DNA from: Neoroseomonas terrae
GTDB taxonomy: Bacteria; Pseudomonadota; Alphaproteobacteria; Acetobacterales; Acetobacteraceae
Direction: 5' to 3'
NCBI RefSeq assembly: GCF_018129025.1
Contig: NZ_JAAEDI010000015.1
Span: 1 to 64,000 of the forward strand
DNA: 64,000 nucleotides
Translations under genes and position numbers: made by a program
Notes under the pieces: generated by a model
The model's input: only the letters and a program-made list of their open reading frames with translations
What the model was told of the DNA's origin: nothing
Database searches by the model: none
Shown: in pieces, positions 1-9,605 of the stretch
Layout of the letters: each line of letters opens with the position of its first letter
How positions within the stretch are numbered: the first letter of the stretch is position 1

Positions 1-707
1 GGCCGGCCCGCAGCGGCCCGGCGCCCGCCCTGCCGCGCGGTGCGCTGACGGAGGGCGAGGCGAAGCGGCTGCTCGCCGCCTATGGCATCCCTGTCACGCG
101 GGAGGAGAGTGCGGCGACGGCGGATGATGCCGTCGCCGCGGCGAAGCGCATCGGCTTTCCGGTCGTGCTGAAGGGTGTCAGCCGCGCGGTGGTGCACAAG
201 TCGGACCTAGGCCTCGTGCGGCTGAACCTGCGCGACGAGGCGGCGGTGCGCGGCGCCTTCGCGGAGGTCGCCGCTGCGCTCGACCGCGCCGCGCCGGGCA
301 GCGGCGAGGGCTGCGTGATCCAGGAATTGGCGCGCGGCGAGGCGGAGCTGTTCCTCGGCGCCACCCACGACCCGCAATTCGGCCCGATGGTGCTGGCGGG
401 CGCCGGCGGTGTGCTGGTGGAGTTCCTGAAGGATGTGGCGACGGCACCCGCTCCGCTCTCGCTCGCGGATGCGCGGGCGCTGATCGCCGGGCTGCGCGTC
501 GCGCCGCTGTTGGGTGGCCTGCGTGGGCGACCCGCCGCGGACATCGATGCCGCGGCCGATGCGCTGATGCGCCTGTCCTGGCTCGCGGCCGATCTCGGCC
601 CGCGCCTCGCCGAGCTTGACATCAACCCCCTGATCCTGCGCGCGGCCGGGCAGGGGGCGATTGCCGTAGATGCCCGCGCCACTCTGACGGAGGAAACGAC
701 GCCATGA
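1..707 (+). CDS. ADP-forming acyl-CoA synthetase, ATP-grasp half (5' partial)
   Basis: The gene is cut by the window edge; the frame opens at base 3 and gives 234 residues before TGA. It matches the C-terminal ATP-grasp domain of NDP-forming acetyl/acyl-CoA synthetases: an entry segment with LTEGEAKRLLAAYGIPVTRE, then GFPVVLKGVSRAVVHKSDLG and, near the end, LAELDINPLIL. The family makes acyl-CoA from a carboxylic acid, CoA and ATP with release of ADP and phosphate, in the cytoplasm. The CoA-binding half must lie upstream of the window, or be a separate subunit. The stop overlaps the ATG of the next gene (ATGA at 704-707), so it is translationally coupled to the receptor gene and heads an acyl-CoA operon. 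Substrate unknown. Confidence 0.9.
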   Translation, partial: PARSGPAPALPRGALTEGEAKRLLAAYGIPVTREESAATADDAVAAAKRIGFPVVLKGVSRAVVHKSDLGLVRLNLRDEAAVRGAFAEVAAALDRAAPGSGEGCVIQELARGEAELFLGATHDPQFGPMVLAGAGGVLVEFLKDVATAPAPLSLADARALIAGLRVAPLLGGLRGRPAADIDAAADALMRLSWLAADLGPRLAELDINPLILRAAGQGAIAVDARATLTEETTP

Positions 708-1666
708 CGGTCCGCCTGTCGCGCCGCGTACTCGGCGCAACCCTGTTGGCCCCGGCCCTGGCCCGGGCGCAGGAGGTCTGGCCCACGCGACAGGTCGTGC
801 TGGTCGTCCCCTATCCGCCCGGCGGCAGCACGGATAACGTCGCGCGACCGCTGATGCAGGAATGGTCGAAGATCATCGGCCAGACCATCATTATCGAGAA
901 CCGGGGTGGTGCCGGCGGCACGATCGGCGCCGAATACGTCGTCCGCTCGCGGCCGGACGGCTACACGCTGCTGCTGTTCCCGACGGCGATCTTCACGATC
1001 AGCCCGACGATGATGCGGCCGCCCTACGATACCGACAAGGATCTTGTCCCGATCGCCCGCGCGGCTGCCTCGGATGCCTTCGTCGTGGTCAACCCGAACG
1101 TGCCGGTGCGCAGCATCCAGGAACTTGTCGCCTACGCGAAGGCGCATCCGGGAACGCTGCGGTTCGGCTCCGCCGGCAACGGCACCATCACCCAGCTTCA
1201 GTGCGAGATCTTCGGGGACCATGCCGGCGTGCGGCTGGAGCATGTGCCCTATCGTGGCTCGGGTCTCGCGGTGAATGATCTGGTCGCCGGCCATATCCAG
1301 ATGATGTGCGACCCGGCGACCCTTCCCATGGTGCGGCAGGGCCAGTTACGGCCGCTCGCGACCTTCGGCGAGCAGCGGCATCCCGAGTTCCCGAACGTCC
1401 CGACGCTGATGGAATCCGGCCTCGCCGATCGCGGCGCGATGTCCTGGTTCGGCATCGCCGCGCCGGCCGGGACGCCGCTGCCGGTGCGCGAGCGGATTGC
1501 CGCTACGCTGGAGCAGGCGCTGAAGTCCGAGGATGTCGCGCGCGGTCTCGCACTCGGCGGGCTGCGGCCGGCCTTCGAGCAGGGCGAGGCCTTCGCCAAC
1601 CGCATCACCGGCGATCGCGCCATCTTCGCCGAGATCATTCGTCGTACCGGAGCAGGAGTGAACTGA
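704..1666 (+). CDS. Bug/TctC-family periplasmic solute receptor
   Basis: 320 residues. An N-terminal signal with RR at residues 7-8 and a likely cleavage after ARA (about 22) is followed by the family hallmarks PYPPGGSTD (36-44) and IENRGGAGG (64-72), the loops that grip a carboxylate ligand. Bug proteins are periplasmic binding proteins of tripartite tricarboxylate transporters, but most are orphan receptors; no TctA/TctB membrane genes are seen here. It overlaps the acyl-CoA synthetase stop and is followed 1 bp later by an enoyl-CoA hydratase, so its ligand is probably a carboxylic acid degraded by this operon. The ligand cannot be told from sequence. Confidence 0.93.
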   Translation: MTVRLSRRVLGATLLAPALARAQEVWPTRQVVLVVPYPPGGSTDNVARPLMQEWSKIIGQTIIIENRGGAGGTIGAEYVVRSRPDGYTLLLFPTAIFTISPTMMRPPYDTDKDLVPIARAAASDAFVVVNPNVPVRSIQELVAYAKAHPGTLRFGSAGNGTITQLQCEIFGDHAGVRLEHVPYRGSGLAVNDLVAGHIQMMCDPATLPMVRQGQLRPLATFGEQRHPEFPNVPTLMESGLADRGAMSWFGIAAPAGTPLPVRERIAATLEQALKSEDVARGLALGGLRPAFEQGEAFANRITGDRAIFAEIIRRTGAGVN

Positions 1667-1667
1667 C

Positions 1668-2408
1668 GTGGAATTGGTGAAGGTCTCGGACGAGGGTCCA
1701 ATCCGCATCGTCTCGCTGAACAACCCGGCCAAGGGCAACGCCATCAGCAAGCCCATGGCCGAGCAGTTGCAGCGCGCGATGCAGGAATTCGAGCAGCGGG
1801 CCGATCTGCGCGTCGCCATCATCACCGCCGAGGGCACGCGCGCCTTCACCTTCGGGGCTGATGTCAGCGACCCGCCGGAGCTGTGGCGGGCGATCCCGAC
1901 CGTCGGCTTCAAGCCGCTGAAGCCGGTGATCTGCGCGGTGGAAGGGTGGTGCGTCGGCGGCGGCATCGTGCTCGCCATGATGTGCGACCTGATGGTCTGC
2001 GGTGCGAGTGCGAAGTTCTACTACCCGGAGGCGAAACTTGGCCTGACAGGCGGCATGATCGCCGGCCTGGTCAGCCGCATTCCGCACAAGATCGCCATGG
2101 AGATCGCGCTGCTGTGCCGCACTATCGACGCGCAGCGCGCCGAGCGCGTGGGGCTGGTGAACGAGGTGGTGCCGGAGGGCGAGGCGCTGGCCAAGGCGAA
2201 GGAGTGGGCGACCGACCTGCTCGGCATGGCGCCGATGGTACTGGGCGAGATCAAGCGCATGGTGACGGAGGAGATCATCCCGCGCGGCCCCTCCGAGCAG
2301 ATGGCGATCCATGGGCAGCGCATGGCCGCCATCCGCAACTCGGAGGACTTCAAGGAAGGCGTCGCGGCCTTCCGCGAGAAGCGGCCGCCGAACTTCGACG
2401 GGCGCTGA
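1668..2408 (+). CDS. Enoyl-CoA hydratase/isomerase (crotonase) family protein
   Basis: 246 residues from a GTG start with GGAGTG just upstream. Crotonase fold: oxyanion-hole segments TFGADVS (61-67) and EGWCVGGGIVLAMMCDL (92-108). Both glutamates used by enoyl-CoA hydratases appear to be kept, E121 (PEAKLGLTGG) and E145 (AMEIALL), so hydration of a 2-enoyl-CoA is plausible. It lies between a Bug receptor and a CoA-transferase/racemase, all on the plus strand with gaps of 1-3 bp. Expected role is hydration in beta-oxidation-like breakdown of the operon's substrate. Other crotonase reactions (isomerase, hydrolase) cannot be excluded. Confidence 0.92.
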   Translation: MELVKVSDEGPIRIVSLNNPAKGNAISKPMAEQLQRAMQEFEQRADLRVAIITAEGTRAFTFGADVSDPPELWRAIPTVGFKPLKPVICAVEGWCVGGGIVLAMMCDLMVCGASAKFYYPEAKLGLTGGMIAGLVSRIPHKIAMEIALLCRTIDAQRAERVGLVNEVVPEGEALAKAKEWATDLLGMAPMVLGEIKRMVTEEIIPRGPSEQMAIHGQRMAAIRNSEDFKEGVAAFREKRPPNFDGR

Positions 2409-2411
2409 GCG

Positions 2412-3533
2412 GTGCCCGGACCGCTCGCCGGCCTGCGCGTGCTGGAATTGGCGGGGATCGGGCCGGGCCCGTTCTGCTGCATGATGCTGGCGGATCTGGG
2501 CGCGGAGGTGCTGCGCATCGACCGCCCGGACGGGCCGCCGGGCGGGCATCCGGCGGATGTGCTCGGGCGCGGGCGGCGCAGCGTGGCGATGAACCTGAAG
2601 TCGCCGGCCGCCATCGCCGCGGTGCTCGGGCTGGTCGGGCGCGCGGATGTGCTGGTGGAAGGCTTCCGTCCCGGCGTGATGGAGCGGCTCGGACTGGGGC
2701 CGGCGGCGTGCCACGCGCGCAATCCGCGCCTCGTCTATGGGCGCATGACCGGCTGGGGACAGGACGGCCCGCTCGCCCAGGCGGCGGGGCACGACATCAC
2801 CTACATCGCGCTGACCGGCGCGCTGTGGTCGATGGGCCGCGCGGGCGAACGGCCGGTGCCGCCGCTGAACCTGGTAGGCGATTTCGGCGGCGGCGGGATG
2901 CTGCTTGCCTACGGCATCATGGCCGCGCTGTTCGAGGCCGGGCGGAGCGGGCAGGGCCAGGTGGTGGATGCGGCGATGACGGACGGGTCCGCCACGTTGA
3001 TGGGCGGATTCTTCGGGCTGCTGGCCCAGGGGCGCTGGCGGAACGCGCGCGAGAGCAACATGCTCGACGGCGCCTGCCCTTACTACGACACCTATGAATG
3101 CGCTGACGGGAAGTTCGTCGCGGTCGGCGCGCTGGAGCCGCAGTTCTTCGCGCTGCTGCTGGACGGGCTTGGCCTCGATGCCGCGCGCTTCGCCGACCGT
3201 ACCGATCCGGCACGCTGGCCGGCGATGCGCGACGAATTCGCCGCTATCTTCCGCACGCGGCCGCGTGACGAATGGGCGGCCGCGTTCGACGGTACGGATG
3301 CCTGCGTGGTGCCGGTCCTCGACCTCGAGGAAGCACCGCGCCACCCGCACAATGCGGCGCGCGGCACCTTCCTCGCGCGCGGCGGAGCGATGCAGCCGGC
3401 GCCGAGCCCGCGCTTCTCCCGCACGCCAGCGGCGATGCCGGCCCCGGCGCCGGCTCGCGGGAGTGGCGGCGATGCTGCGCTCGCCGACTGGGGCCTGTCC
3501 GCCGAGGTGATCGCGGCCCTTCGCGGCGGCTGA
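2412..3533 (+). CDS. CoA-transferase family III / alpha-methylacyl-CoA racemase-like protein
   Basis: 373 residues from GTG, 3 bp after the hydratase stop. The first 160 residues resemble alpha-methylacyl-CoA racemase rather than plain Cai[18 protein letters not shown] and [13 protein letters not shown] carry the racemase catalytic pair His127 and Asp157, which fall almost exactly where mycobacterial MCR has His126/Asp156. Such enzymes invert the C2 centre of 2-methylacyl-CoAs by 1,1-proton transfer, letting both stereoisomers enter beta-oxidation. With hydratase and acyl-CoA dehydrogenase neighbours this suggests a branched-chain acyl-CoA pathway. A CoA-transfer role is the alternative. A short hairpin (CTCGCC/GGCGAG, 3558-3575) precedes the next gene. 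Confidence 0.9.
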   Translation: MPGPLAGLRVLELAGIGPGPFCCMMLADLGAEVLRIDRPDGPPGGHPADVLGRGRRSVAMNLKSPAAIAAVLGLVGRADVLVEGFRPGVMERLGLGPAACHARNPRLVYGRMTGWGQDGPLAQAAGHDITYIALTGALWSMGRAGERPVPPLNLVGDFGGGGMLLAYGIMAALFEAGRSGQGQVVDAAMTDGSATLMGGFFGLLAQGRWRNARESNMLDGACPYYDTYECADGKFVAVGALEPQFFALLLDGLGLDAARFADRTDPARWPAMRDEFAAIFRTRPRDEWAAAFDGTDACVVPVLDLEEAPRHPHNAARGTFLARGGAMQPAPSPRFSRTPAAMPAPAPARGSGGDAALADWGLSAEVIAALRGG

Positions 3534-3584
3534 CAAGCCGACCGACCGCACGGTAGGCTCGCCGGAACAGGCGAGGAAACGATC

Positions 3585-4745
<1,161 letters not shown>

Positions 4746-4768
4746 GTCACCAGGGAGGAACAACAAGA

Positions 4769-5734
4769 ATGACCATCACCCGACGCGGCGCCATCGGCGC
4801 CGCCCTGGCCGTGCCCTTCATCCGCGGTGCCGCGGCGCAGGAGCGTTTCCCAAACCGGCCCATCACCATCCTCGTGCCCTTCACGCCGGGCGGTGCGACC
4901 GATGTGCAGATGCGCGCCCTGGCGGAAGCCGCGACGCGGCATTTCGGTCAGACCGTGCTGGTCGAGAACCGGCCCGGCGCGGGCAGCACGCTTGGCGCCG
5001 CCGCGGTCGCGCGGGCACGGCCCGATGGCTATCTCGTCGCGCAGATCACGCTGCCGGTGCTGCGCCTGCCGCATATGCAGCGCATGCCCTACGACGCGAC
5101 CAAGGACTTCACGCCGATCATCCACCTGACCGGCTACCTGTTCGGCGTGCTGGTCTCCGTCAACAGCCCCTACATGACCTGGCAGGATCTGGTCGCGGAT
5201 GCGCGGCGCCGCCCGGGGCAGGTGCGCGTCGGTAATACGGGCGCGAACGGCACGCCGCATTTGACCATGGTCGACCTGGCGGCGCGCGAGAACATCGAGT
5301 TCATCCACGTCCCCTTCCGCGGTGAGTCGGAGGCCGCGCCGCAACTCATGGGTGGCCATATCGAAGCCCAGGCCGCCGGCTCCGGAATCGGCGCGCTGGT
5401 CGATGAAGGCAAGCTGCGCATGCTGAACGTCTGGGTGCGGGAACGCTCGCCGCGCTGGCCCACCGTCCCGACGCTGATCGAACTCGGCTACCGGGACATG
5501 GTGGTGACCTCGCCTTACGGGCTCGCCGCGCCGGCGGGGCTCGACCCCGCGGTGCGCGCCGCGCTGCATGATGGCTTCAAGGCGGCGCTCTACGACCCGT
5601 CGCATCTCGCCGTGCTGCGGCGGCTCGACCAGCCGGTGGAGTACCTCAACGCCGAGGATTACGGGCGCAACCTGCTCCAGGTCTATGAGGAGGAGCGGCA
5701 GCGCGTGGAGCGGCTCGGACTCAGGACGGGGTGA
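4769..5734 (+). CDS. Bug/TctC-family periplasmic solute receptor
   Basis: 321 residues. An upstream in-frame TTG at 4742 exists, but ATG 4769 has a strong GGGAGGAA 8 bases before it and starts directly with a twin-arginine-like signal (MTITRRGAIGAALAVPF, cleavage near AAAQ). Family loops PFTPGGATD and VENRPGAGSTLG are present. It ends with the usual EEERQRVERLGL tail. It closes the acyl-CoA operon and runs into the convergent ligase gene, the two coding ends overlapping by 14 bp, so there is no room for a terminator between them. Ligand unknown; presumably an organic acid. Confidence 0.93.
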   Translation: MTITRRGAIGAALAVPFIRGAAAQERFPNRPITILVPFTPGGATDVQMRALAEAATRHFGQTVLVENRPGAGSTLGAAAVARARPDGYLVAQITLPVLRLPHMQRMPYDATKDFTPIIHLTGYLFGVLVSVNSPYMTWQDLVADARRRPGQVRVGNTGANGTPHLTMVDLAARENIEFIHVPFRGESEAAPQLMGGHIEAQAAGSGIGALVDEGKLRMLNVWVRERSPRWPTVPTLIELGYRDMVVTSPYGLAAPAGLDPAVRAALHDGFKAALYDPSHLAVLRRLDQPVEYLNAEDYGRNLLQVYEEERQRVERLGLRTG

Positions 5735-7262
5735 GGTAGCGTTCCTTGAGGATGCGGCGCAGCAGCTTGCCCGCTTCGCTGCGCGGCAGTTCCTCGGCGA
5801 ATTCCCAGGAGCGCGGGCGCTTCGGCCCGGCGAGCAGGTCGCGGCACAGCGCGTCGAGTTCCGCGCGCAGTACCGCCTGGTTGGCGCGCGGGTCGCGCGG
5901 GACCACGACCGCATGCACCTGCTCGCCGAAATCGTCGTTGGGGATGCCGACCACGGCGACCTCGGCGACGGCGGGATGGCGGGTGATCGCCGCCTCGATC
6001 TCCGCCGGGTAGAGATTCACGCCGCCTGACAGGATCAGGTCGGCGCGGCGGTCGGAGAGGAATAGCCAACCTTCGTCATCCACGCGGCCGAGATCGCCGA
6101 GGCTCGCCCAACCCTGCGCGGTGTACGCGGCGGCGGTCTTCTCGGGCGCGTTGTGGTAAGCGAAGCGCGGCGCGCCTTCGAAGCAGATGCGCCCGACCTG
6201 GCCCGCTGGCAGTTCCCTGCCATCATCGTCGCAGATGTGCAGCGCGACACCGTTCACCGGCCGCCCGACGGTGCCGGGACGCGCCAGCCAGTCCTGCGGG
6301 GCGGCGACCGTCGTCCCGACGCCTTCCGACCCAGCATAGTACTCCCACAGGATCGGCCCCCACCAATCCATCATCCGCTGCTTGACTGCGACGGGGCACG
6401 GGGCCGCGGCATGGATCGCACAGCGGTGGGATGAGAGGTCGAAGCGCGCCCGCTCTTCGCCCGGCAATGCCAGCAGGCGGGCGAACATGGTGGGCACCCA
6501 CTGGCTGTGGGTCACGCTGTATGAGTCGATCAGCGACAGCGCCCGCAGCGGGTCGAACTTTGCCATGATTACCGCCGTGCCGCCTTCCCCGATCGTGCGG
6601 CGGATCGCGTAGCCATGCGGCGCGGCGTGATAGAGCGGCGCCGGCGAGAGATAGACTGTGTCCTCGTCGAAGCCGTAAAGCGACTTCCACGTCATGTCCC
6701 AGTCAGGCGCGTCGCGCTTTTCCCACTCCAGCATCGGCCGCTTGATGCCCTTGGGCAGGCCGGTCGTGCCGGAGGAATAGAGGAATTCGCGCCCCACCGG
6801 CCGGGGCGGCAGGTCGGCCGGTGCGGGATAGGCGGCGAGGGCCGCTTCGAAGCCCGCATAGCCATCGAGGCCTTCGCCGACGGCGAAGCGCGGCATCGCG
6901 CCGATCGAGCCTTCGCGCAGCAGTGACGTCGCCAGTTCCGCGAGGCCGGGGGAGACGATGATCGCCTTCGCGGCCGCATCGCCGAGCATGTAGGCGACTT
7001 CGGCCGGGCGCAGATGCACCGACAGCGGCGTGTAGTAGAGGCCGGCGCGCCGGCAGGCATAGACCAGCTCGATGAATTCGGGGCGGTTGTCCATCAGCAT
7101 GGCGATGCCCTCGCCGGGCCGCAGGCCCAGGCCGATCAGCCATTGCGCGATGCGGTTGGCCCGGGCGTCCAACTCGCCGAAGGTGATGGCGATGCCGCGA
7201 TCGGGGAAATGCGCGGCGACCTTGTCGGGAAACTTCGCCGCCCAGCGCGCGATCTGCGCCAT
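5721..7262 (-). CDS. AMP-forming acyl-CoA synthetase/ligase
   Basis: 513 residues from ATG with GGGAGGAA upstream. ANL-superfamily adenylating enzyme: N-terminal MAQIARWAAKFPDKVAAHF, the P-loop FLYSSGTTGLPKGIKRP, the YAGSEGVG adenylate-binding segment, the hinge YLFLSDRRADLILSGGVNLYPAEIE-type motif (read here as WLFLSDRRADLIL then GGVNLYPAEIE), and a C-terminal catalytic Lys in RSEAGKLLRRIL. It forms an acyl-adenylate and then the CoA thioester in the cytoplasm. Convergent with the preceding Bug gene and divergent from the NUDIX gene, so it has its own promoter in the 7263-7362 gap. Likely the activating step for an acid used by the adjacent acyl-CoA genes. Confidence 0.94.
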   Translation of the reverse strand: MAQIARWAAKFPDKVAAHFPDRGIAITFGELDARANRIAQWLIGLGLRPGEGIAMLMDNRPEFIELVYACRRAGLYYTPLSVHLRPAEVAYMLGDAAAKAIIVSPGLAELATSLLREGSIGAMPRFAVGEGLDGYAGFEAALAAYPAPADLPPRPVGREFLYSSGTTGLPKGIKRPMLEWEKRDAPDWDMTWKSLYGFDEDTVYLSPAPLYHAAPHGYAIRRTIGEGGTAVIMAKFDPLRALSLIDSYSVTHSQWVPTMFARLLALPGEERARFDLSSHRCAIHAAAPCPVAVKQRMMDWWGPILWEYYAGSEGVGTTVAAPQDWLARPGTVGRPVNGVALHICDDDGRELPAGQVGRICFEGAPRFAYHNAPEKTAAAYTAQGWASLGDLGRVDDEGWLFLSDRRADLILSGGVNLYPAEIEAAITRHPAVAEVAVVGIPNDDFGEQVHAVVVPRDPRANQAVLRAELDALCRDLLAGPKRPRSWEFAEELPRSEAGKLLRRILKERYLTPS

Positions 7263-7362
7263 GCCTGTTCCTCCCTTGTTTTCTTCGGCGCAAGCCTGCT
7301 GTGCGTCCCCTGTGGCGTCAACGCGCCTTGCCGCCGGGCTGCGGTCGCGCTGCAATGGGCAG

Positions 7363-8070
7363 ATGTCCGAACCTGTGCCTGCCCGTCCTGCCTCCACCGT
7401 CCTGCTGCTCCGCGACGGGGTGCAGGGGCTCGAAGTATTCATGGTGGTGCGCCACCACCAGATCGACTTTGCCTCGGGCGCGCTGGTGTTTCCCGGCGGC
7501 CGCGTGGAGGCGTCGGACCAAGTGCTCGCCGGCGGCGATGCCGAAGCCGCCTTCCGCGTCGCCGCCATCCGCGAGACCTGGGAAGAATGCGGTGTCCTGC
7601 TCGCGGCGCCGGGCACGGCGCCGGCCGCTGAAGGGGCCTTCGCCACGATGCTGGCCGAGCGCGGCCTGGTGCCGGACAGCGCCTGCCTGGCGCATTTCGC
7701 GCATTGGATCACGCCGGTGCGGGTGCCGAAGCGCTTCGACACGCATTTCTTCCTCGCGGCTGCGCCATCGGACCAGGATGCGCTTCATGACGGGCAGGAA
7801 GCGGTGGATAGCGTCTGGATCCGCCCCGCCGATGCGCTGGCCGAGGCCGAGGCGGGTACGAAGAAGATCGTCTTCCCGACGCGGATGAACCTGACGAAGC
7901 TCGCGCGCAGCAACAGCGTTGCGGAGGCCTTCGCCGCAGCCCGCGCGAAGCCCGTGGTGACGGTGCAGCCGATCCAGCGCGATGCGCCGGAAGGCCGCTA
8001 TCTCAGGCTGCCGATCGAAGCCGATTACGGCGGCGAGGAATTCCTGGCCGGCGACCCGCCATCGATCTGA
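7363..8070 (+). CDS. NUDIX hydrolase (NUDT19-like)
   Basis: 235 residues from ATG 7363; the frame is open further upstream, but the conserved part begins with ARPASTVLLLRDG at residue 7. The NUDIX box is split as in NUDT7/NUDT19-type CoA diphosphatases: GGRVEASD (45-52), then an insertion and REtwEEcGVLL (70-80) with metal-binding R70, E71, E74 and E75. Eukaryotic relatives cleave CoA and acyl-CoA to 3',5'-ADP and phosphopantetheine derivatives. A role in acyl-CoA turnover beside a CoA ligase fits but is inference. It is divergent from the ligase and 33 bp upstream of a flavin monooxygenase on the same strand. Confidence 0.88.
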   Translation: MSEPVPARPASTVLLLRDGVQGLEVFMVVRHHQIDFASGALVFPGGRVEASDQVLAGGDAEAAFRVAAIRETWEECGVLLAAPGTAPAAEGAFATMLAERGLVPDSACLAHFAHWITPVRVPKRFDTHFFLAAAPSDQDALHDGQEAVDSVWIRPADALAEAEAGTKKIVFPTRMNLTKLARSNSVAEAFAAARAKPVVTVQPIQRDAPEGRYLRLPIEADYGGEEFLAGDPPSI

Positions 8071-8103
8071 CGGCGCGGCCGGCCCCAGCAGAAGGAAACG
8101 TCC

Positions 8104-9312
8104 ATGGCTGCGCGTCGCCTCCGCTTCGGCATCTTTCTGGCCCCGTTTCATCGCGTCGGCGACAATCCGACGCTCGCCATGGATCGCGACATGGCGCTGA
8201 TCCAGTGGCTGGATTCCCTCGGCTATGACGAGGCCTGGATCGGCGAGCATCATTCCGCCGGCTGGGAACTGATCGCGAGCCCCGAGATCATGATCGGCGC
8301 GCTGGCCGAGAAAACGCGGCACATCACACTGGCGACCGGCGTCACCAGCCTGCCGTACCATCACCCCTTTCTCGTGGCACAGCGCTTCGTGCAGCTCGAT
8401 CACATGACGAAGGGGCGCGTCATCCTCGGCTGCGGGCCGGGCGCGCTGGTGTCGGACGCCTTCATGATGGGCATCGACCCGGCACATCAGCGGCGGCGCA
8501 TGGATGAATCGCTGACCGCGATCATGAAGCTCCTGGCCTGCGAGGAGCCGGTCAGCATGGAGACGGACTGGTTCACGCTGCGCGAGGCGCGGCTGCACAT
8601 GGCGCCGTATTCCGAGCCGCGCTTTCCGGTGACCGTCGCATCATCCACCACGCCGTCGGGCGCTCTCGCCGCGGGCAAGCATGGGGTGGGGCTGCTGTCG
8701 CTGGGTGCGGGGCTGCATGGTGGACCGAAGATGCTCGCCGAGCAGTGGCGCATGGCCGAAGCCGAGGCCGCGAAGAACGGCAAGACCATGGATCGCAGGA
8801 ACTGGCGGCTGGTCGTGAACATGCACTGCGCCGAGGATGACGAGCGCGCGCTGCGCGAGGTGCGCCATGGCGAGGCGCTGGAGACGCTGACCTATTTCTC
8901 CGAGACGCTCGGCCGGCCGCCGATGCGGTCGGAGGACCCGCTGCGTGACGGGTTGGCGCAGGGATCGACGCTGGTGGGCTCGCCGGAGACCGTCGCCGCC
9001 GGCATTGAACGCCTGCTGTCCTACACCGATGGCGGGACGGGCGGCATCCTGTTCCGCGCGCATGAGTGGGCGGATCGCGAGGCGACCTGGCGGTCGTTCG
9101 AGTTGTTCGCGCGCTGGGTGATGCCGCGCTTCCAAGCGACGCTCGCCATGCCGCAACAGTCGCGCGACTGGGTCAGCGCGAACCGCGAGACGATCCTGGC
9201 ACCCAACATCGCGGCGCTGAAGCAGGCATTCCGGGATGCCGGGCAGGACGCACCGGACTTCGTGCGGCTGCAACTGCATACGGGGAAGGTGGAGATGCCC
9301 GGGGGCGGGTGA
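8104..9312 (+). CDS. LLM-class flavin-dependent oxidoreductase
   Basis: 402 residues, ATG preceded by AAGGAAACG. Luciferase-like monooxygenase fold: RFGIFLAPFH at the N-terminus, DEAWIGEHHSAGWE (about 41-54), ITLATGVTSLPYHHPF and GRVILGCGPGALVSDA. These enzymes use FMNH2 and oxygen to oxidise small organic molecules; the sequence style recalls limonene/alkane-type members, but no substrate can be assigned. FMNH2 would come from a separate flavin reductase; one lies in the window at 31.4-32.0 kb but not adjacent. A two-hairpin repeat begins 23 bases after the stop. Confidence 0.92.
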   Translation: MAARRLRFGIFLAPFHRVGDNPTLAMDRDMALIQWLDSLGYDEAWIGEHHSAGWELIASPEIMIGALAEKTRHITLATGVTSLPYHHPFLVAQRFVQLDHMTKGRVILGCGPGALVSDAFMMGIDPAHQRRRMDESLTAIMKLLACEEPVSMETDWFTLREARLHMAPYSEPRFPVTVASSTTPSGALAAGKHGVGLLSLGAGLHGGPKMLAEQWRMAEAEAAKNGKTMDRRNWRLVVNMHCAEDDERALREVRHGEALETLTYFSETLGRPPMRSEDPLRDGLAQGSTLVGSPETVAAGIERLLSYTDGGTGGILFRAHEWADREATWRSFELFARWVMPRFQATLAMPQQSRDWVSANRETILAPNIAALKQAFRDAGQDAPDFVRLQLHTGKVEMPGGG

Positions 9313-9334
9313 GGGTGTCAACGGGCGGAACCGA

Positions 9335-9410
9335 GAGGGGCTCTGCCCCTCCCGGACCCTCCCCGCCAAAGGCCGAAGGGCCTTTGGAAACCTTGACCTG
9401 GTGTTGGGCA
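9335..9410 (+). repeat. Two-hairpin dispersed repeat, copy A
   Basis: Starts 23 bases after the oxidoreductase stop. Module 1 is a GC hairpin with arms GAGGGGC/GCCCCTC (9335-9351). Module 2 is a perfect 9-bp hairpin, arms CCAAAGGCC/GGCCTTTGG with loop GAAG (9366-9387). Module 3 is the tail AAACC-N4-ACCTGGTG-N3-GGC. No T-run follows. Copy B faces it 100 bp downstream. Same-strand position after a stop codon suggests an RNA 3'-end or terminator function. Confidence 0.9.
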
Positions 9411-9510
9411 GAGCGCGCTGGTCGTTGACGGTTTAGGTCGCGTTGCGCCCGGCAGCGAGATTTTTCTCCGGCGGCCGGCGCAACGGTCCGTTCAAGCGAT
9501 CCGAACGCTT

Positions 9511-9593
9511 GGCCCCAGCACCAGTTGGAGGTTTCCAAAGGCCCTTCGGCCTTTGGTGGGGAGAGGTTCGGAGAGGGGCAAAGCCCCTCTCCG
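9511..9593 (-). repeat. Two-hairpin dispersed repeat, copy B
   Basis: Inverted relative to copy A. Reading the minus strand, module 1 is an 11-bp hairpin CGGAGAGGGGC/GCCCCTCTCCG (9569-9593), module 2 the perfect CCAAAGGCC/GGCCTTTGG hairpin (9535-9556), then AAACC and CTGGTG. It begins 13 bases past the stop of the minus-strand Bug gene. Copies A and B together fill most of the 293-bp convergent gap 9313-9605, which holds no gene. Confidence 0.9.
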
Positions 9594-9605
9594 ATGCGCA
9601 GAGCG

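Noticed and set aside
1635-3551. 638-codon open frame on the minus strand over hydratase and racemase genes
   Set aside because: Arg/His/Gly-rich shadow of the plus-strand genes, which carry clear family motifs; typical of GC-rich DNA.
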